Origin: Salinicola corii
Lineage (GTDB): Bacteria > Pseudomonadota > Gammaproteobacteria > Pseudomonadales > Halomonadaceae
Reading direction: 5' to 3'
DNA length: 64,000 bases
Assembly: GCF_008298015.1 (NCBI RefSeq)
Contig: NZ_VTPX01000005.1
Span: forward strand, 124,001 to 188,000
The position numbers and the translations under genes were made by a program. This document shows positions 37,729 through 46,200 of this stretch, piece by piece (the first letter of the stretch is position 1; each line of letters starts with the position of its first letter). The notes below the pieces were generated by a model. It was not told the DNA's origin. It searched no databases and saw only the letters and a program-made list of their open reading frames with translations.

Positions 37729-38384
37729 TACGCTCTCCCCTTTTCGAAGCGACGTTCGAGCTGTCCGGCGAGCAGCGCCAGACTGATATTGACGATGCAG
37801 TAGAGTACGGCCGCGGCCAGATAGAACTGGAGTTGAAGAAAGCTGCTTGCGGCCAGGTTCTGCGCCGTGCGGGTCAATTCAGCCAGACCGACAGCCGAAA
37901 TCAACGACGAGGCCTTGATCAGCAGTATCACTTCGTTGAGCAGCGCGGGCAGCGTGGCGCGCAACGCTTGCGGCAGCTTGATTCGCGTCAGGATGGTGCG
38001 ACCACGGAGCCCCAGCAGCCGAGCGGCCTCGACCTGCCCCACCGGCAGTGTCAGCAGACCACCCCGCAGGATTTCGGCCAGGTAAGCCCCACTACACAAG
38101 GCCAGTCCGGCGATCGCCGCCACCCAGGCGGGGATATCGAGCCCCAGACGAGGTAGCAGGTAATAGATGAAGAGCAACTGGATCAGTAGCGGAATGCCTC
38201 GGAACACGCTGATATAAGCGCCTCCGAGCCGCCGCAGCGCGCCTCGCTCGGAGAGCTTCAGCGAGCAAACCCCGATCCCGATCAGGAAGCCGAGCGCCAG
38301 TCCGCAGGCCGACAACCAGACCGTGTTCCACAGGCCTGCCAGCAGCAGCGGCAGGCCCTGGACCAGCAGCGCAAGATCGAACAT
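37728..38384 (-). CDS. Polar amino acid ABC transporter permease
   Basis: 218 residues of the HisM family: LLAGLWNTVWLSACGLALGF, FRGIPLLIQLLFIYYLLP, and the EAA loop VEAARLLGLRGRTILTRIKLPQ. Stop and start with the next permease share one base (TAATG). The pair of permeases, the ATPase and the binding protein at 38445 make a complete importer. Confidence 0.93.
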   Translation of the reverse strand: MFDLALLVQGLPLLLAGLWNTVWLSACGLALGFLIGIGVCSLKLSERGALRRLGGAYISVFRGIPLLIQLLFIYYLLPRLGLDIPAWVAAIAGLALCSGAYLAEILRGGLLTLPVGQVEAARLLGLRGRTILTRIKLPQALRATLPALLNEVILLIKASSLISAVGLAELTRTAQNLAASSFLQLQFYLAAAVLYCIVNISLALLAGQLERRFEKGRA

Positions 38385-38444
38385 CGAATGCCCCCGTTAC
38401 TGAGCGGGCACCGGATGATCGGGCACGTCCATCTTCTGCCCGAT

Positions 38445-39212
38445 TCATTGTTCCTGCAGCTCAGCCAGTCGACCATCATCGCGCATCTTTGCCAGCACAT
38501 CGTTGAACGCGTCGATCAGTCGTTGGGAGTCGTCATCACCACGACCGATGTAGGCAAACCAGCTCTTGGGACCAAATGATGGGGTCACGACCTTGAACAA
38601 CGAGGGTCGCTGCTTGGCGAGATAGGCAATATTGGGCAGGGAGTTTGCCACCGCGTCGAGACGCTGGGCGGCCAGGTCGGCGTAGGCCTGGTTGTTGTCG
38701 ACGTACTCCCGGATCTCGACCGGCGAATCGAGTGATTCGGCATAGGCTTGCAATGTCGCCAACTGAGCCGATGCCTTGCCGGCACCGACGGTCTTGCCGG
38801 CGATATCCTCCGGTGCCGAGATGTCGTCGTCATTGGCACGGATCATCAACGCAACGGAGCTTTCGGCCACCGGGTCGGTAAAACGATAACGCTGCATGCG
38901 CTCGCTGGTGACGATCAGCGGGCCGGCAACCATATCGTACTTGTCCGCCTCCAGGCCGGGCAGCACGCTGGCCCACGGCAGATCGACGAACCCGACCTCG
39001 ACGCCCAGCGCCTTGCCGACCTCCTCGAAGACCGCCTTGTTGAATCCTGTCTGCTTGCCGTTTTCCAGATAGTCGAACGGCGCAAACTGCATCTCGGTGC
39101 CGACACGGAGCACGCCGCGCGCCTTGACGTCATCGAGCGTATCCGCTTGAGCCGACGCCATTGCCGAGGCACCAAGTGCGATCAAGAGCGTTGCTACTGC
39201 CAATTTTTTCAT
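38445..39212 (-). CDS. Amino acid ABC transporter substrate-binding protein (SBP family 3)
   Basis: 255 residues from MKKLAVATLL at 39212, with a GGTGGA site upstream. Signal peptide with cleavage after ASAQA. Family-3 features: VLRVGTEMQFAPFDYLENGKQTGF, GFDLxxxx-like LPWASVLPGLEADKYDMVAGP and ERMQRYRFTDPVAESSVALM. It binds a polar amino acid or an amino-acid-like compound (opine, ectoine, polyamine-type) in the periplasm. The gene follows the PhyH dioxygenase by 66 bases. Confidence 0.93.
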   Translation of the reverse strand: MKKLAVATLLIALGASAMASAQADTLDDVKARGVLRVGTEMQFAPFDYLENGKQTGFNKAVFEEVGKALGVEVGFVDLPWASVLPGLEADKYDMVAGPLIVTSERMQRYRFTDPVAESSVALMIRANDDDISAPEDIAGKTVGAGKASAQLATLQAYAESLDSPVEIREYVDNNQAYADLAAQRLDAVANSLPNIAYLAKQRPSLFKVVTPSFGPKSWFAYIGRGDDDSQRLIDAFNDVLAKMRDDGRLAELQEQ

Positions 39213-39277
39213 GGTTCGTTCCACCGGGTTTTATCGTTGTTGGGGTGCTATCTAACCAGTTGCTAGATGACGTCAGA

Positions 39278-40147
39278 TCACATCGTGGCGTCCATACCTG
39301 CCTGCTGCACGAAGAACGAGGCCCCTTTCGGCTTCTGCGGCAGCTTCATCACGCTGGCCGTGGTGCGGACCTCGCCACTCTCATTGCCGCGTAGCAGCAT
39401 GCCCTGGTGCTGACTCGGCAGGGGATTGTCGCCGTAAGGGAGCGCATCTTCTGCCGCGTAGACCGTGATGAACAGCGTTCGCGGCAGCGTCGAGGCGTTC
39501 GGTGCGGAAGCATGCAGCAGGCGGGTGTGCATGAAGCAGACAGAACCGGCCGGACCCACACATTCGACCGGTGACTGACATTCGCGGCTGACCACCTCGT
39601 CGTCGACGCTGCCGGTGAAGCGGCCGCCCTGCCAATGGGAGTAAAGCGGCTGCTTGTGGCTGCCCGGAATGACCTGGAGCGGGCCATTCTCGGCCGTCAC
39701 CTCGCCCACCATCAGCAGCGCAGTGACCAGATCATCGTTGCTGTGAGGCGTGAAGAGGAAATCCTGATGCCACTTCACCTGAGTCTCGGTGCCCGGCAGC
39801 TTGGAGTTGATCTTGCTGTGGTGGAGACGTACGCCACCCGCCCCGATCAGAGCGTGCACCATGTCGGTCATGCGCGAATCCGTCGCCACCTGCAGATAGG
39901 CCGGCGAGATCTCGGTCGGCGATGCCACCCGGCGCAGCGAGGGGTGCTCGGCACTGTGATCGCCACCGACGTCGAAACGCGGCCGATGATCCAGCGTTTC
40001 ACCGTAGGCCGCGGTCTGCTCGCGGCTTTCCTCGACCCAGCCATTGAACTCGACATTGAGCGCTTCGAGCTCGTTGGCACTGAGGACATCCTCGACGACC
40101 AGATAGCCGTCCCGTTGGAATTGTTCGATCTGAGATTCGGTCAGCAT
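39278..40147 (-). CDS. Phytanoyl-CoA dioxygenase (PhyH)-family 2-oxoglutarate/Fe(II) oxygenase
   Basis: 289 residues. The iron triad HxD...H is visible: H-x-D in VKWHQDFLF (near residue 130) and the distal His in FMHTRLLHASAPN (near 215); Arg for 2-oxoglutarate is in LPRTLFITVYA. The N-terminal MLTESQIEQFQRDGYLVVEDV is typical of the family, which includes the ectoine hydroxylase EctD and hydroxylases of small amines. I use ATG 40147; ATG 40159 (MGDN) is also possible. It probably hydroxylates the substrate imported by the neighbouring transporters. Not EctD itself: no ectoine genes nearby and the substrate-binding residues are not evidently those of EctD. Confidence 0.85.
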   Translation of the reverse strand: MLTESQIEQFQRDGYLVVEDVLSANELEALNVEFNGWVEESREQTAAYGETLDHRPRFDVGGDHSAEHPSLRRVASPTEISPAYLQVATDSRMTDMVHALIGAGGVRLHHSKINSKLPGTETQVKWHQDFLFTPHSNDDLVTALLMVGEVTAENGPLQVIPGSHKQPLYSHWQGGRFTGSVDDEVVSRECQSPVECVGPAGSVCFMHTRLLHASAPNASTLPRTLFITVYAAEDALPYGDNPLPSQHQGMLLRGNESGEVRTTASVMKLPQKPKGASFFVQQAGMDATM

Positions 40148-40194
40148 GTTGTCACCCATTTTCTTGTCGATTCGGAAATTTGTCAGGGTCTGGC

Positions 40195-40866
40195 TCACTG
40201 ATCCCCCGGGACGCCGTAACTCGGCGCCGCGTCCGGTTGGCGCGCGCGCGTGACATAGGCCTCGAGCTGAGGCGCGTAGCGCGTCCACAGCCCACGCAGC
40301 TCGGCGATCGGGGCGTCATGCCAATCGACGCGCAAGTCGACGACGGGCCAGGACGCCTCGGGACGCGCCACCACCAGGCCGGCAGAAAACACCTCTCCAG
40401 CTTCGCCGCCAGCGGCCAGACCTGCCTCCATGGCGATCAAAAGCCGCTCCGCCAGCGGCCCTTCGCTCTGCTCGAACGCCGTGACCATGGCCCGTGGCAC
40501 CTCGGCATCGGCCAGTAGATTGCCGGCTGCCACGCAGTCGAGGCCATCGGCACGGCCGACCACACCGAGGGCATTGTCACCGTCATAGACGGCAGTGCGG
40601 CCCTCACCGTCGATCAGCAGCAACTGCCGATACTGCGGGGCAGGCTCCCCCTCGATCAGCCGCGCCAGCGCCGCCTGCGGCGACAGGCCCTGTGCCATGA
40701 GCGCCAATCCCTCGGGGCCCAGTGCCGGGTTGGTGACGTTCTGCGTCAGTACCGCGCCACCGGGACCGGCGAAGGCGCAGCGCGCCGCCACGCAGATGCT
40801 CGATGAGCTGACCGCGCAGCCGGTTTCGCCCGTCTCGGCGCAGCGTGCCGCAATCGAAAAGGTCAT
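40195..40866 (-). CDS. DUF1028-family protein (Ntn-hydrolase-like)
   Basis: 223 residues from MTFSIAARC at 40866. The N-terminal TFSIAARCAETGETGCAVSSSS and the TQNVTNPALGPEGLALMAQGLSP block are characteristic of DUF1028, a family with an Ntn-hydrolase-type fold. It is coupled to RidA (ATGA overlap). DUF1028 genes often stand beside RidA and amino-acid importer genes, pointing to hydrolysis of an amide or cyclic nitrogen compound. No established activity. Confidence 0.88.
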   Translation of the reverse strand: MTFSIAARCAETGETGCAVSSSSICVAARCAFAGPGGAVLTQNVTNPALGPEGLALMAQGLSPQAALARLIEGEPAPQYRQLLLIDGEGRTAVYDGDNALGVVGRADGLDCVAAGNLLADAEVPRAMVTAFEQSEGPLAERLLIAMEAGLAAGGEAGEVFSAGLVVARPEASWPVVDLRVDWHDAPIAELRGLWTRYAPQLEAYVTRARQPDAAPSYGVPGDQ

Positions 40867-41282
40867 GCTTCCTCCTCGGGAATCACCGCGATCACGTCGA
40901 TCTCCATCAGCCACTCCGGCTGCGCCAGACCGGCGACGACCAGTCCGGTCGAGATCGGGAAGACCCCACGCAGCCACTGGCCGACTTCACGGTAGACCGG
41001 CTCGCGAAAGCGCGGATCGGTGATATAGGTGGTCGTCTTGACGATGTGCGAGAGATCGCTGCCGGCTTCTTCGAGCAGCTGCTTGACGTTCTTCATCGCC
41101 TGCTCGGCCTGGGCGCGAGGATCGCCCAGCCCGACCAGATTGCCGTGAAAGTCCGTTCCCACCTGACCGCGTACGTAAACGGTGTTTCCTGCCCGGACGG
41201 CCTGGCACAGATCGTTGTCCAGGGTCTGATTGGGATAGGTTTCCTTCGTGTTGAACATGCGGATGCGCGTATGCGTCGGCAT
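40863..41282 (-). CDS. RidA-family protein (enamine/imine deaminase type)
   Basis: 139 residues with the YjgF/YER057c/UK114 fold: VRAGNTVYVRGQVGTDFHGN, ARAQAEQAMKNVKQLLEEAG-type helix and the C-terminal EIDVIAVIPE. The catalytic Arg of archetypal RidA (in the CRAG context) is not evident at the usual position, so it may belong to one of the RidA subgroups without enamine deaminase activity. It is coupled to DUF1028 downstream and to the flavin monooxygenase upstream (TGATG). Initiation at the later Met of MFNTKET is possible. Confidence 0.88.
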   Translation of the reverse strand: MPTHTRIRMFNTKETYPNQTLDNDLCQAVRAGNTVYVRGQVGTDFHGNLVGLGDPRAQAEQAMKNVKQLLEEAGSDLSHIVKTTTYITDPRFREPVYREVGQWLRGVFPISTGLVVAGLAQPEWLMEIDVIAVIPEEEA

Positions 41283-42604
41283 CAGTTGACCCTCCGAGGA
41301 CGAGAATCGGTCGAAGACGCGGCATCGCTGGCAGACGACGTCGCCGAGACGGGATCGGGTGAGTCGTAGCGGGCGAGATAGTCACGCATCTTGGCGATGT
41401 GATCGGCGATGAACTTGGCGTCGTGCCAGACGCCCCAGATGAAACTGGAGCCGCGACGGGAGAGCCACGGCAAACCCAGGAAGTAGATCCCGGGCTCGCT
41501 CGAGACCCCGCGCTGGTGGCTTGGCTTGCCATCCTCATCGAAGGCATCGACTTCCAGCCAACGATAATCCTGCGAGAAACCCGTCGCCCAGATGATGGTG
41601 GTGATGCCAGCCGTCGCCAGGTCGAGTTCGGCAAGCGGGTTGGAGACGCAATCCGGATCGGGCGGAATCACTCGGGCTTCCGGCTCCGGCGGCAAGTCGA
41701 GCCCGTTGCGCTCGGCATAGGCATCGGCGCCGTCCAGCAGCGACAGATAGTTGGCATCGCCGGCATCGAGGTTAGCGCGAAGATCGGAGGCGAATTTCGC
41801 CACGCCGTCAACGAAGGACTCGGTGCGTCCGACCAGCGTCACGCCCGCATGCGCCAGCTCGCGGAAATCGATGGTGTAGCCGCCACGCGCGCCGGTGACG
41901 GCGATGGTGACATGCTCCGAGCCCGGCTGGCGGATCTCGTTATCCCACTCCCCGAGCACACCGAGCCACCAGCAGAAATCGCGACCACGGTAGGCCCGCG
42001 GCGGGCGGTTATGCGGCCCCACCGACAAGTAAACCTGACGTCCTGCACGATTGAGCTCTGCCGCCACCTGGGTGCCTGACGAGCCGGCCCCGACGACCAG
42101 AACGGCGCCCTCGGGAAGCTGCTCGGGGTTTCGATAATCGGCCGTGTGCAGCTGCGTGATGCGCTCGTCCTGAGGCGCGATGGCGGGGATGACCGGCGTC
42201 TGAAAGGCGCCCGTCGCCGCAACCACCCGCTGTGCGTTGATCGTGCCCTGAGAGGTTTCCACCGTGAATCCTGGCCGCCCCTGATTCGGTGTCACGCGAG
42301 TCACTTCGACACCAGTGCGAACGGGAACCTCGAATTTCCGCGCATAGGCTTCGAAATAGTCCGCCACCTCTTCCTTCGGCACGAAGCCGTCCGGCGAGAT
42401 GGCGGGGAAGGTCAGCCCAGGAAAGCGGTCATGCCAGGCTGGACCGTTCGCCACCAGCGAGTCCCAGCGCGCCGTTCGCCAGCGTTCGGCGATGCGATCG
42501 CGCTCGAGTACCAGATGGGGAACGCCGTGTCGGCTCAGGTGTTCGCTCATGGCGATGCCAGCTTGCCCGGCGCCGACCACGAGCGTGTCGGTGGAAGTAC
42601 TCAT
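41282..42604 (-). CDS. Flavin-containing monooxygenase-like NAD(P)/FAD oxidoreductase
   Basis: 440 residues from MSTSTDT at 42604 (GGAG 6 bases upstream). FAD loop TLVVGAGQAGIAMSEHL, then ERWRTARWDSLVANGPAWHDR, the second Rossmann loop VLVVGAGSSGTQVAAEL (NADPH, near 165) and IIWATGFSQDYRWL near 330. The overall plan is that of flavin monooxygenases that N- or S-oxygenate amines and related compounds. It is the first gene of the long same-strand unit and has copy A of the shared motif 70 bases upstream. Confidence 0.9.
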   Translation of the reverse strand: MSTSTDTLVVGAGQAGIAMSEHLSRHGVPHLVLERDRIAERWRTARWDSLVANGPAWHDRFPGLTFPAISPDGFVPKEEVADYFEAYARKFEVPVRTGVEVTRVTPNQGRPGFTVETSQGTINAQRVVAATGAFQTPVIPAIAPQDERITQLHTADYRNPEQLPEGAVLVVGAGSSGTQVAAELNRAGRQVYLSVGPHNRPPRAYRGRDFCWWLGVLGEWDNEIRQPGSEHVTIAVTGARGGYTIDFRELAHAGVTLVGRTESFVDGVAKFASDLRANLDAGDANYLSLLDGADAYAERNGLDLPPEPEARVIPPDPDCVSNPLAELDLATAGITTIIWATGFSQDYRWLEVDAFDEDGKPSHQRGVSSEPGIYFLGLPWLSRRGSSFIWGVWHDAKFIADHIAKMRDYLARYDSPDPVSATSSASDAASSTDSRPRRVN

Positions 42605-42673
42605 TGTGGCTCCAGCGTGCGTGAAGTTGTTATTGATGCTCTTCACCTAACACTAAAGACGTACAGTGCATCG

Positions 42674-42705
42674 TTAAAATATTGTTATCTGTTCTTTGGC
42701 ATCAG
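42674..42705. promoter_or_regulatory. Shared 32-bp promoter motif, copy A
   Basis: Begins TTAAAATAT and ends GGCATCAG; 26 of 32 positions match 35098-35129, with the differences almost all C/T transitions. It is 70 bases upstream of the flavin monooxygenase. The conservation between two otherwise unrelated intergenic regions indicates a regulator site. Confidence 0.75.
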
Positions 42706-42870
42706 AAAAACCAATGCAAGGCGGGCGAGCCTGCACGGCGGCGACAGCAGTAAGGATCCCAAGGTAGCAGGGAGGTCATTACCCATCGGCTAACCGCTCG
42801 CGGTAGAGTTCAGGCGTGGTCATCGTGAGTCCCATCGATGGTTCCAGGAGAAAACGTTTCAGGAGGAAAC

Positions 42871-43467
42871 ATGGAGTTCACCCAGGGAAAGAGATATCGG
42901 GCCGGTGTCGTCGCTGCCAGCCTGTTGACACTGATGCTGGCCGGTTGCTCGGATTCGTCTCCGGACGCGGACGACGACGCCAGCGGCCAGGCGTCATCGG
43001 CGGAACAGCCCACCGCCCAGGAACCGACACGCCAAGACCAGACCACCGACGAGCCGACGCCGGGCACTGGTGGAGAAACCCGGGGCGGGGACGGTTCGAC
43101 GATCACCCTGGACGCCCTGACGGCGTCGGATATCGGCGAGGCCAACCTCTCGGGCGAGCTGGGCTGCCAGTTCTCGACCGCGCAAGCCTCGCCGCTGCTG
43201 GTCGCGAAGGGGAATGTCGACTCGTCATCGGCGGCGCAAGGGGTGGTCAAGGTAGCCGGCTACGTGGAGCGGGTCTCGACGCCAGGCGGATTCGATGGCA
43301 TGACCGGCAACCCGACTTTCGAGGGCAAGGGCAAGACCCTCCGCATCGAGGTGACCGGCGAACCCAGCGGTGGCGGCGAGTCGCCCGCTCGGCCGGCGAC
43401 GCTGACCTACGACCGCGCCGACGGCGCCCAGCGCACGCTGGAAGGCGAGTGGCAGTGCGGTCCTTGA
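42871..43467 (+). CDS. Lipoprotein of unknown function
   Basis: 198 residues. A strong AGGAGG site 5 bases before ATG 42871 fixes the start. The signal sequence ends in LMLAGC (lipobox, Cys near 26). It is followed by a low-complexity acidic and Thr/Gln-rich linker of about 50 residues and a small domain (GELGCQFSTAQASPLLVAKG, RTLEGEWQCGP) with two Cys that could form a disulfide. I recognise no family. It is alone on the plus strand between two minus-strand units. Confidence 0.82.
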   Translation: MEFTQGKRYRAGVVAASLLTLMLAGCSDSSPDADDDASGQASSAEQPTAQEPTRQDQTTDEPTPGTGGETRGGDGSTITLDALTASDIGEANLSGELGCQFSTAQASPLLVAKGNVDSSSAAQGVVKVAGYVERVSTPGGFDGMTGNPTFEGKGKTLRIEVTGEPSGGGESPARPATLTYDRADGAQRTLEGEWQCGP

Positions 43468-43532
43468 TGCCGAATGCGCCGGGGATCTGCCCGTCGAAGT
43501 GATGATGGGCTGTTCGAAGGGGTCGGCCGCCG

Positions 43533-44126
43533 TCAGTACCAGGCGTCGCCCAGCGCGGCAACCGCCTCTGCGATCATCGCCTCGGGAGTGGCGCGTCGGC
43601 CGACCAGCCCTTCCAGATACACGAATTCCGGCGCGCGAATGCCTAGCGTACTCAGCACGGCTTCGAGATGCGGGGTGAGGAAATTGGGCTGTTTCGACTC
43701 TCCGGCGCGGTGAAAGCCACCGGAGCTGACGATGACCAGCGTCGGCCGGTCCGCCAGCAGGCCCACCTTGCCCTGCGGGATCGGCGCGAAGGTTCGATGA
43801 ATGCGCAGCACGTAATCGACCCAGAGCTTCAGCGCCGCGGGCATGCCGAAATTATGCATGGGGGTGGCGACGATCAGCCGGTCGGTGGATTCGAGCTCTT
43901 GGATCAGGCGTTCGGATAACTCAAGCGTCGCGCTCGAGCGAGGCAAGGGATCGCGCAGCGTCAGCGCCCGGGCGTAGTCCACCGTCAACGGCGCCAGCGG
44001 CTCGGCGGCGAGATCCCGTACCAGCAGGTCGCCTCCCTTTCGCGCCGCGATCTTCCGCGCCAGGCGGTTCCCCAAGGCCTCTTCGCGGTGCGGGCTGGCG
44101 GTCACGAGCAGTGTGGGTATCGTCAC
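43533..44126 (-). CDS. FMN-dependent NADH-azoreductase / flavodoxin-fold oxidoreductase
   Basis: 197 residues from a GTG at 44126 with AGGAG 9 bases upstream. The flavodoxin-like fold is shown by TLLVTASPHREEALGNRLA, TDRLIVATPMHNFGMPAALKLWVDYVLR (FMN loop) and TLVIVSSGGFHRAG. It matches the AzoR family that reduces quinones and azo compounds. It overlaps the stop of the acetyltransferase gene (GTGA), so the two are coupled. Confidence 0.88.
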   Translation of the reverse strand: MTIPTLLVTASPHREEALGNRLARKIAARKGGDLLVRDLAAEPLAPLTVDYARALTLRDPLPRSSATLELSERLIQELESTDRLIVATPMHNFGMPAALKLWVDYVLRIHRTFAPIPQGKVGLLADRPTLVIVSSGGFHRAGESKQPNFLTPHLEAVLSTLGIRAPEFVYLEGLVGRRATPEAMIAEAVAALGDAWY

Positions 44127-44575
44127 GATGTCGTCTCCTCGATGCTCAAGGCTTCCACGAAGTGCATGCCCCGGGAGAGCAGCCCTTGTCGAAAGTAGAA
44201 ACGCTGTGCCAGCGCCATGCCCAGCCCGGTATCCAGCACCAGATGGCGACACCCCAGGGTTCTCGCTTCCTCGCGCACGGCCGCGATCAGCCGCGCACCC
44301 AAACCGTGGCGTCGCCCCGCTGCGCTGACCACGAGATCGTCCACATAGACGAAGCGGCCATACAGCAGGTTCTCGGTCAGGCGATAGCCCGCCAGGCCGA
44401 CGACCCGATTCCCCTCCCACGCCGCCAACAGCCGATAGCCCATGGCCATCTGGCGCATGATCCGGCTGACGAAGGTCTGCGGTGCATCGAGATGCGGGCG
44501 AAGCTCACGCATGACATCGAAGCAGCGCAGACACTCCTGCTCCGTGGTCACCAGTAATAGTCGAACGGTCGTCAT
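44123..44575 (-). CDS. GNAT-family N-acetyltransferase
   Basis: 150 residues from ATG 44575, with AGGAGG 7 bases upstream. The acetyl-CoA loop is V...RRHGLGARLI (near residue 85) within the GNAT order YVDDLVVSAAGRRHGLGARL, then CRHLVLDTGLGMALAQRFY. Substrate unknown. It is divergent from the MocR regulator, with a 15-bp palindrome between them. Confidence 0.9.
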   Translation of the reverse strand: MTTVRLLLVTTEQECLRCFDVMRELRPHLDAPQTFVSRIMRQMAMGYRLLAAWEGNRVVGLAGYRLTENLLYGRFVYVDDLVVSAAGRRHGLGARLIAAVREEARTLGCRHLVLDTGLGMALAQRFYFRQGLLSRGMHFVEALSIEETTS

Positions 44576-44622
44576 CGGACATCCTCCTGATAGAGCAGCC
44601 AGGGTAGAATCGGACTGACCCG

Positions 44623-44637
44623 CTTGGCAGCGCCAAG
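44623..44637. promoter_or_regulatory. Palindrome between GNAT and MocR genes, candidate operator
   Basis: CTTGGC-AGC-GCCAAG, a perfect inverted repeat of six-base arms, in the 89-base gap between the divergent acetyltransferase and MocR genes. TAGAAT 18 bases to its left could serve as a -10 element. Probably bound by the MocR protein. Confidence 0.5.
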
Positions 44638-44664
44638 ACGTCTTCGATCTTCTGGGACATCGAC

Positions 44665-46071
44665 ATGTCCAATACCCCACTTCGGCTCGACCGCACGCAG
44701 AACGTGCCGATCTACCGGCAGCTCTATCAGCGCCTGCGCGAAGCGATGACGGACGGGCGCCTGCCACCCGGCAAACGGGTGCCCTCGGTACGCAGCCTCG
44801 CCAGTGAGCTGAACCTGTCGCGCGGCACGGTCGAGCTGGCCTATCAGCTGCTGGTCAGCGAAGGGTATTTTCTGCCGCGAGGGCCGGCGGGAACCATCGT
44901 CTCGCCACACCTGCCCGATGCCTCGGGACCGGCGGCGACATCGGAGACGGCGACCGGGCAGGAACCACAGCCTGGTCTCGCACCGCCGCTCCCCTTCCAA
45001 CTGGGGCTGCCGGCGCTGGACGCCTTCCCCGACAAGTTGTGGACACGCCTGGCCCATCGCCGACTCAGGGCCCAGACCAGCGCCGAACTCAACTACCCGC
45101 CGCCGACCGGCCACCCGGCGCTGAAGCGCGCACTGGTGAGCTACCTCGGCGTGTCGCGAGGCATCGCCTGCCAGCCCGAACAGATCTTCATCACCGACAG
45201 CTACCGCGACACGCTCGGTCTGATCTGCCGGGCACTGCTGAAACCCGGCGACAGCGGATGGTTCGAGGAGCCGGGCTATGTGATGGCGCGTGAACGACTG
45301 CTGCACGACGGGATGCACCTGACGCCAGTGGGCGTCGACGCCGAGGGATTGAACGTCGAAGAGGGAGATTCCCGCGCCGCCCAAGCCCGTTTCGCCGTCG
45401 TCACGCCCACGCACCAGAGTCCCACCGGGGTGACGATGACGCTGGCCCGACGCCAGGCCTTGCTGGGGTGGGCGAGTCGTGAGGATGCCTGGGTGATCGA
45501 GGACGACTACGACAGCGAATATCGCTACCACGGCCATCCCGTACCGGCACTGAAGAGTCTCGATCATGATGGCCGCGTGCTCTATGCCGGCACGTTCAGC
45601 AAAGTGCTGTTCCCCGCCATCAAACTGGCCTACCTGGTGGTTCCACTCTCTCAGGTCGCGATCTTTCAGCGCGCGATGCGGCGCCTGGGCCATGGCTGCC
45701 CGACGCTGACTCAGGCGGTGGTCGCGGATTTCATCGACGAAGGCCACTTTGCCCGCCACCTCAAGCGGATGCGGGCGCTCTACAAAGAGCGCCGTGAAAA
45801 TCTTCGCCAGGCGCTCGAGCACCGTCTGGGCGATCGGATTCACATCGATCTGCAAGCCGGCGGGATGCACCTGCTGGCCCGTCTTCCCGACGGCGCCGAC
45901 GACGTGGCCATCGCGAACCGGGCCGCCAGCGCCGGGCTGGGTGGGCACGCGCTGTCCGAGTGGTCCCTGACTCCGACACGACAGTCCGGGCTGCTGCTGA
46001 GCTTCACCAACGTCACCGATGCCGCCCAAGCCGACGCGCTGGCCGCCCGGCTGGCCGCGCTCATGGTTTGA
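44665..46071 (+). CDS. MocR-type GntR/aminotransferase regulator
   Basis: 468 residues. GntR winged HTH at the N-terminus (IYRQLYQRLREAMTDGRLPPG, VRSLASELNLSRGTVELAYQLL) fused to a class I aminotransferase domain with the PLP Lys in YAGTFSKVLFPAIK (near residue 312). MocR regulators such as PdxR and GabR sense PLP or PLP-bound ligands. It is divergent from the GNAT-azoreductase pair, its likely target. Confidence 0.94.
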   Translation: MSNTPLRLDRTQNVPIYRQLYQRLREAMTDGRLPPGKRVPSVRSLASELNLSRGTVELAYQLLVSEGYFLPRGPAGTIVSPHLPDASGPAATSETATGQEPQPGLAPPLPFQLGLPALDAFPDKLWTRLAHRRLRAQTSAELNYPPPTGHPALKRALVSYLGVSRGIACQPEQIFITDSYRDTLGLICRALLKPGDSGWFEEPGYVMARERLLHDGMHLTPVGVDAEGLNVEEGDSRAAQARFAVVTPTHQSPTGVTMTLARRQALLGWASREDAWVIEDDYDSEYRYHGHPVPALKSLDHDGRVLYAGTFSKVLFPAIKLAYLVVPLSQVAIFQRAMRRLGHGCPTLTQAVVADFIDEGHFARHLKRMRALYKERRENLRQALEHRLGDRIHIDLQAGGMHLLARLPDGADDVAIANRAASAGLGGHALSEWSLTPTRQSGLLLSFTNVTDAAQADALAARLAALMV

Positions 46072-46200
46072 CGCGTCGCAGGTCGTCTTGCGATGGCCCA
46101 GAAATCGCCACCGTTCTTGGCTCTGTGAGAACGCCTTCCCGCATTTCATCCTGTCTCGGTACTCAAATCTCAACTCCCATGACCCAGACAGGTAAGCGAC

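Noticed and set aside
39278-40147. Ectoine hydroxylase EctD
   Set aside because: PhyH fold only; no ectABC genes nearby and the context is importer, RidA and FMO genes.
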